Part shown: one piece after another, positions 16,926 through 20,083 of the stretch | Position numbering within the stretch: the stretch's first letter is position 1 | How the letters are laid out: every line of letters starts with the position of its first letter | From: an uncultured Slackia sp. | Lineage (GTDB): Bacteria > Actinomycetota > Coriobacteriia > Coriobacteriales > Eggerthellaceae | Assembly: GCA_934646845.1 (NCBI GenBank) | Contig: CAKUEV010000013.1 | Span: 1-20,083 of the forward strand | Direction: 5' to 3' | Length of the DNA: 20,083 bases | Translations under genes and position numbers: made by a program | Notes under the pieces: generated by a model | What the model was told of the DNA's origin: nothing | The model's input: the letters and a program-made list of their open reading frames with translations, nothing else | Database searches by the model: none

Positions 16926-16959
16926 CAACTTGTATATATCATATGATACATACAAGTTG
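16926..16959. promoter_or_regulatory. Near-perfect 34-bp palindrome in a convergent gap
   Basis: CAACTTGTATATATCAT and its reverse complement meet without spacer; one position pair is mismatched (A/C on the plus strand, G-U possible on minus-strand RNA). It lies between the helicase terminator and the methyltransferase terminator, in a 304-bp gap (16805-17108) that otherwise holds only those two terminators. No gene start is near, so an operator role has no obvious target. Confidence 0.55.
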
Positions 16960-17020
16960 AGCATGTCCCGAACGCCGCGGTGCCCGCGTCAGGAACAAGA
17001 CGGAGATTCGACGCAACGTC

Positions 17021-17057
17021 AAAAGGCGAGCTGGGAGCATATTCCCAGCTCGCCTTT
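17021..17057 (-). terminator. Intrinsic terminator of the MetE-like gene
   Basis: On the minus strand AAGGCGAGCTGGGA and TCCCAGCTCGCCTT form a perfect 14-bp stem with a six-base loop, followed by a short T-run, about 50 bp after the stop codon. The A-run on the other side makes it potentially bidirectional. Confidence 0.85.
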
Positions 17058-17108
17058 CCCTATGGAAGCTTCCTTATTTCACCGTGCACGTTTGCTAACG
17101 CACGCGGG

Positions 17109-18245
17109 TTACTCGCCCCACACCTCGGCGGCGATTTCCTGAATGAGCGCGATTTTCGCCCACTGCTCTTCTTCGGTGAGCTTGTTGCCAATCTCGCAGC
17201 TCGCGAAGCCGCACTGCGGCGAGAGGTACAGGTTTTCAAGCGGCACGTACTTCGACGCTTCTTTGATGCGCGCCTTCACCACTTCCTTGTCCTCCAAACC
17301 GGGCTGCTTGGACGTGATAAGGCCGAGCACAACCTTCTTGCCCTCGGCGACGTGAGCCAAGGGCTCGAAACCGCCCGCGCGCGGCGTGTCGAATTCCAGA
17401 TAGAACGCGCTCACGTTTTCGTGCGCGAACAAGTACGGCGCCACCGGGTCGTAGCCGCCCTCGAACGCGTAGGTGGAGTGGTAGTTGCCGCGGCACACGT
17501 GGGTGTTGATCACGAGGTCTTCGGGCGCGCCCTCGATGGCGGCATTGTTCAGCGCCACGCCGAGCTCGCTCACCTTCTGGATATCGACGGCCTGCATGCC
17601 CGTTTTCGCCACGAAATCGGTGTCGCAGTAAATGCCCCACGTGCAGTCATCGAACTGGATATTGCGGCAACCCGCGGCATATAAATCGGCGATAACCTGG
17701 CGATATGCCGCAGCGATCGCGTCGGCAAGTTCTTCGTCGGTCGCGTACACGCTGCGCAGGCTTTCCTGCTGGCCGTCGCAGCGATCGAGCGTCACTTCAG
17801 AAAACGTCTGAATTGGCGCGGGAATGGTCTGGCGCGCAACATGATCGTCGCCAGCAAGTGCCTGCACGAACTTGAAGTGCTCGACGAACGGATGGTTCTC
17901 GCCAGAAATCGGGCCCGTGACCACGGCGGTATCGGCCGTGGTTTCTTCGTCGTGGAACTGGTAGCCCTCGCGGCTCGTGCGGCGCTCGATGCCCTGAAGG
18001 CCCCACATGAAGTCGAGGTGCCAATAGCTGCGGCGGAACTCGCCATCGGTCACGACCTTCAAGCCCGCAGCTTTTTGCTTGGCGACGAGGTCACGAATGG
18101 CGACATCTTCAACGGTCTTGAGCCGGGCAGCGTCGATGACGCCCGCATTGAAATCGGCGCGCGCCTGTTTCAGCACGTCAGGACGAAGGAAGCTGCCAAC
18201 GATATCACAGCGAAACGGCGCATTGGTTTCGGAATTCACAGTCAT
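17109..18245 (-). CDS. MetE-like cobalamin-independent methyltransferase (YxjG/YxjH type)
   Basis: A 378-aa protein matching the C-terminal catalytic half of cobalamin-independent methionine synthase. These zinc enzymes move a methyl group to a thiol such as homocysteine. The zinc ligands are visible: THVCRGNYHS with His249 and Cys251, YLEFDTPRAG with Glu284, and SPQCGFAS with Cys345. The N-terminal GSFLRP (17-22) and TDGEFRR (66-72) motifs are also family-typical. It lacks the N-terminal folate-binding half of full MetE (about 750 aa), so it belongs to the short YxjG/core-MetE class, whose methyl donor is less certain. The ATG follows AGAGGG with six-base spacing. A LysR-type regulator is 187 bp upstream on the same strand, with a promoter between them. 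Methionine synthesis or salvage is likely; the exact substrate is not shown. Confidence 0.85.
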   Translation of the reverse strand: MTVNSETNAPFRCDIVGSFLRPDVLKQARADFNAGVIDAARLKTVEDVAIRDLVAKQKAAGLKVVTDGEFRRSYWHLDFMWGLQGIERRTSREGYQFHDEETTADTAVVTGPISGENHPFVEHFKFVQALAGDDHVARQTIPAPIQTFSEVTLDRCDGQQESLRSVYATDEELADAIAAAYRQVIADLYAAGCRNIQFDDCTWGIYCDTDFVAKTGMQAVDIQKVSELGVALNNAAIEGAPEDLVINTHVCRGNYHSTYAFEGGYDPVAPYLFAHENVSAFYLEFDTPRAGGFEPLAHVAEGKKVVLGLITSKQPGLEDKEVVKARIKEASKYVPLENLYLSPQCGFASCEIGNKLTEEEQWAKIALIQEIAAEVWGE

Positions 18246-18285
18246 GTCTAACCCTCTGTTTGAATTGGTTTAATGTCTGGCGAAC

Positions 18286-18314
18286 AGTATGCAGGTATAG
18301 CTTGCGATTGTGAA
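18286..18314 (-). promoter_or_regulatory. Putative promoter of the MetE-like gene
   Basis: On the minus strand TTCACA (18314-18309), a 17-bp spacer and CATACT (18291-18286) predict a start near 18279 and a leader of about 34 nt. No SAM riboswitch or T-box fits in so short a leader. Confidence 0.55.
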
Positions 18315-18432
18315 ATACGAATAACTTTGCTTTTGCGACAGGTTTTTTCTATAGCGAGAAGGGGAGATGCTTACGAGAATGTGCCCAGAGCGACAAGTCG
18401 CCCGCGCACCGCGCTTCGGCCCGCCTTCGGCC

Positions 18433-19335
18433 CTACTGCGGAATATGGCGCCGAATCGCTTCAACATACGCCGCGCCGTATACCGACCGCTGCGTGCCCT
18501 TGCGCGTGACCAGGCCCACTTCCATATATTCATCGATATCGAGCGGAACCGAAATAATAGACGCGCCATTGAGTTCCGCGCTAATTACGCCCGAGCATAC
18601 CGTATAGCCGTTCAGGCCGATGAGCAGGTTAAACAACGTCGCCCTGTCGCGCACGCGAATATTCTTGTTACGATCGAGCGTGGATGTGAGCTCTTCGGAA
18701 TAGTAGAACGAATTGAAGCTGCCCTGCTCATACGACAAAAACGGGTAATCGGCCATATCGTCGAGCGTGACCGACGCGCGAGACGCGAGCGGATGGCTCG
18801 AGCACACGAAAACATGCGGTTCGGCCCGGAACAGCGGCTCGAAAACCAGTTCGTTGGCAGCGAGCATCTTTCCAATAACCTCGCGATTGCGCGCCGACAG
18901 GTAAAGCACGCCAAGCTCGCTTTTCATGTGGGCGACATCTTCGATGATCTCGTGCGTCTGCTCCTCGCGAAGCGTGAAATCGTAGCGCGCAGCATCGAAC
19001 TCGCGAATCACGTCGACGAACGCGTTCACCGCGAACGAATAGTGCTGGCACGACACGCTGAAATGGGGCACGCGCTGCGCCGGATTCTTGTATTTGCCCT
19101 CGAGCAGCTCAGCCTGTTCGAGCACCTGGCGCGCGTAGCCAAGAAATGTTTCGCCCTCTTCCGAAACTACCACGCCCTTGTTCGTGCGGTCGAAAATATG
19201 CACGTTCATTTCCTGCTCAAGGTCGTGAATCGCACTCGTGATAGAAGGCTGCGAAACGTACAGCCTGCGCGCGGCCTCGGTAATGCTGCCGCATTCCGCG
19301 ACTTTCGTGACATAAACGAGCTGTTGCAGTTTCAT
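18433..19335 (-). CDS. LysR-type transcriptional regulator, sulfur/methionine-type
   Basis: A 300-aa LysR-family regulator. The N-terminal winged HTH is clear (LQQLVYVTKVAECGSITEAA, then RLYVSQPSITSAIHDLEQEM, through residue 60), followed by a type 2 periplasmic-binding-protein-like effector domain (about 90-295). The effector domain, with HYSFAVNAFVDVI, LFNLLIGLNGYTVCSGVI and IDEYMEVGLV, resembles Gram-positive regulators of cysteine/methionine genes as I remember them; effector and targets are not shown by the sequence. The ATG at 19335 has GGAAGG seven bases upstream and begins directly on the HTH, so the 17-codon longer frame is not used. The MetE-like gene lies downstream on the same strand and is the natural candidate target. 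No terminator with a T-run separates them, so limited co-transcription is possible. Confidence 0.88.
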   Translation of the reverse strand: MKLQQLVYVTKVAECGSITEAARRLYVSQPSITSAIHDLEQEMNVHIFDRTNKGVVVSEEGETFLGYARQVLEQAELLEGKYKNPAQRVPHFSVSCQHYSFAVNAFVDVIREFDAARYDFTLREEQTHEIIEDVAHMKSELGVLYLSARNREVIGKMLAANELVFEPLFRAEPHVFVCSSHPLASRASVTLDDMADYPFLSYEQGSFNSFYYSEELTSTLDRNKNIRVRDRATLFNLLIGLNGYTVCSGVISAELNGASIISVPLDIDEYMEVGLVTRKGTQRSVYGAAYVEAIRRHIPQ

Positions 19336-19425
19336 GGGCGGGCCTTCCGACGAGTGCGTGCGCCCATGGTAGCGCAAGAGCACCAACAGCGTCCGTTAAA
19401 TACGAACCCGGCCCATCGCCGCAGA

Positions 19426-19458
19426 AACCTGTCAAATGCTCGTAGCGTTTAACAGGTT
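19426..19458 (+). repeat. REP-like hairpin repeat, copy 2 (inverted relative to copies 1 and 4)
   Basis: AACCTGTCAAATGCT, loop CGT, AGCGTTTAACAGGTT: a 15-position stem with one C/A mismatch and one U-G pair. It reads in the plus orientation, the opposite of copies 1 and 4. Confidence 0.8.
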
Positions 19459-19485
19459 GTGCGTGACGAAAACCAAGGCAAGGTT

Positions 19486-19517
19486 AAAAGGAACAAGGCC
19501 GCCCCGTCCCTTGCTCC
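19486..19517 (-). terminator. Terminator-type hairpin in the REP cluster
   Basis: Minus-strand RNA forms a nine-pair stem, GGAGCAAGG / CCTTGTTCC (one G-U), with a ten-base loop, followed by TTTT. The plus strand would have an A/C mismatch, so the minus strand appears to be the functional one. Confidence 0.55.
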
Positions 19518-19520
19518 AAA

Positions 19521-19555
19521 GAATGTGTTAAACGCCACGAGCATTGAGCGCATTC
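19521..19555 (+). repeat. REP-like hairpin repeat, copy 3 (degenerate)
   Basis: The core GTTAAACGCCACGAGCATT matches the repeat with changes. The outer arms differ (GAATG / CATTC) yet still pair, giving an imperfect stem across the same centre. Confidence 0.65.
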
Positions 19556-19562
19556 CTCGCGC

Positions 19563-19596
19563 AAAAAATGGGACAGAGGATAAACCCCTGCCCCAT
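19563..19596 (-). terminator. Strong terminator hairpin downstream of the EF-G-like gene
   Basis: Minus-strand RNA pairs ATGGGGCAGGGG with CCTCTGTCCCAT over 12 positions (two G-U) with a TTTAT loop, then six T's. The GGGGCAGGGG/CCTCTGTCCC type of hairpin resembles widespread REP-like elements, from memory only. Confidence 0.75.
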
Positions 19597-19617
19597 TGTC
19601 CACTCGCAAACGCGAAA

Positions 19618-19649
19618 AGCTGTTAAACGCTACGAGCATTTAACAGGTT
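19618..19649 (-). repeat. REP-like hairpin repeat, copy 4, doubling as a terminator
   Basis: On the minus strand CTGTTAAATGCT, loop CGT, AGCGTTTAACAG forms a near-perfect stem 15 bp past the EF-G-like stop, followed by CTTTTCG. The short T-run could make it a first terminator for that gene. Confidence 0.8.
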
Positions 19650-19663
19650 CCATCTGCGAATCG

Positions 19664-20083
19664 TTAATTGCCGGCCGCTCGCTTGGCCTCGTATTCGGCG
19701 ACGAGCTTTTTCTGCACATCGGCAGGAGCCTGCTCATAGCCATCGAGCTCAATGGTGTAGCTGCCCGAACCGCGCGAGATGCTGCGCAGGTCTTTCGTGT
19801 AGCTTACGACCTCGGCATACGGCACGCGTACCATAATGACCGTCTCACCAGCATCGTTTGAGTCGGTGCCGATAATGCGACCGCGACGCGTGGAGATGTC
19901 GCCCATCACCGCGCCTGCATACGACTCGCCCACAGCGATGCTCATCGTGGCCATAGGCTCGAGCACCACGGGGGTCGCCTGCTCGCACGCCGCACGGAAA
20001 CCGATGCGCGCCGCCGTCTTGAACGCCATCTCGTTGGAATCGACCGGATGATATGAACCGTCGAACACGGTGCATTTCACATC
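19664..20083 (-). CDS. Elongation factor G-family protein, C-terminal part (cut by window edge)
   Basis: These 139 residues cover the end of domain IV and domain V of an EF-G-type translational GTPase, which drives translocation on the ribosome. Recognisable are VKCTVFDGSYHPVDSNEMAF, then AFKTAARIGFR, LEPMATMSIAV, GDISTRRGRIIGTD (EF-G form: GDLNSRRG), VPYAEVVSYTKDLRSISRGSG (EF-G: PLAEMFGYATDLRS-x-TQGR) and LDGYEQAP (EF-G: DHYEEVP). The G domain lies outside the window. Several positions differ from the usual EF-G consensus, and the gene is not followed by tuf but by a hairpin cluster and a LysR-type gene. An EF-G2-like paralogue is therefore more likely than the canonical str-operon fusA, but I cannot be sure from this fragment. 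Confidence 0.88.
   Translation of the reverse strand, partial: DVKCTVFDGSYHPVDSNEMAFKTAARIGFRAACEQATPVVLEPMATMSIAVGESYAGAVMGDISTRRGRIIGTDSNDAGETVIMVRVPYAEVVSYTKDLRSISRGSGSYTIELDGYEQAPADVQKKLVAEYEAKRAAGN

Larger units (their letters stand above)
19336..19663. other. Intergenic region filled with alternating hairpins, 328 bp
   Basis: There is no gene here. Between the EF-G-like stop codon and the LysR-type start, five hairpins alternate over about 225 bp: three copies of one REP-like repeat with centres about 96 bp apart, and two different terminator-type hairpins between them. The remaining part (19336-19425) should contain the LysR-gene promoter, but I found no convincing boxes. Confidence 0.7.

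Noticed and set aside
16885..17142. A short plus-strand frame running through the 34-bp palindrome
   Set aside because: It reads through a palindrome and a terminator stem and into the MetE-like gene, with no ribosome site or known motif.
18246..18432. Possible terminator or SAM riboswitch between the LysR-type and MetE-like genes
   Set aside because: Only short GC stems without a T-run are visible, and the leader after the predicted promoter is too short for a riboswitch.
19426..19649. Possible CRISPR array because of three similar repeats at about 96-bp spacing
   Set aside because: The copies are in mixed orientation, diverge from each other, are fully palindromic, have hairpins instead of unique spacers, and no cas gene is near.

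Overview
The window looks like a chromosomal piece of a GC-rich anaerobic actinobacterium, most likely class Coriobacteriia (Eggerthellaceae-like). This is inferred from gene content: a CaiB/BaiF CoA-transferase, a membrane-spanning LuxR-type regulator, a very large exported surface protein, and actinobacterial-style leader attenuation. No rRNA, tRNA, CRISPR array, transposase or phage gene is visible.

Layout, left to right. 1-638 (-): the N-terminal part of a CaiB/BaiF CoA-transferase. 951-7649 (-): a 2232-aa secreted, membrane-anchored multidomain surface protein with its own terminator. 7650-8038: a divergent intergenic region with a perfect 36-bp palindrome. 8039-9469 (+): a polytopic membrane protein ending in a LuxR-type HTH. 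9601-10377 (+): a dimethylargininase-family hydrolase with promoter and terminator. 10378-10575: a convergent gap with a perfect 34-bp palindrome and related half-sites every 39 bp.

14197-10576 (-) is the most interesting part. A promoter drives a 22-codon leader peptide with three consecutive Trp codons. It is followed by mutually exclusive hairpins and a strong intrinsic terminator, then genes for an ECF-transporter S component, a fused double ATPase (EcfA-EcfA') and EcfT. I read this as a tryptophan-specific ECF importer controlled by ribosome-mediated attenuation. The three transporter proteins (1041 aa together) contain no tryptophan at all.

14684-16804 (+): a DEAD-box RNA helicase with a long RGG-rich tail, a long structured leader and apparently an ATT start codon. 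16926-16959: a third long palindrome. 17109-18245 (-): a MetE-like zinc methyltransferase; upstream on the same strand is a LysR-type regulator (18433-19335) resembling Gram-positive sulfur/methionine regulators. 19426-19649: a cluster of alternating REP-like hairpins and terminators, with a further copy of the same repeat in the transporter mRNA leader. 19664-20083 (-): the C-terminal part of an EF-G-family protein, cut by the window edge.

Functions are assigned by reading motifs by eye; no database search was run.
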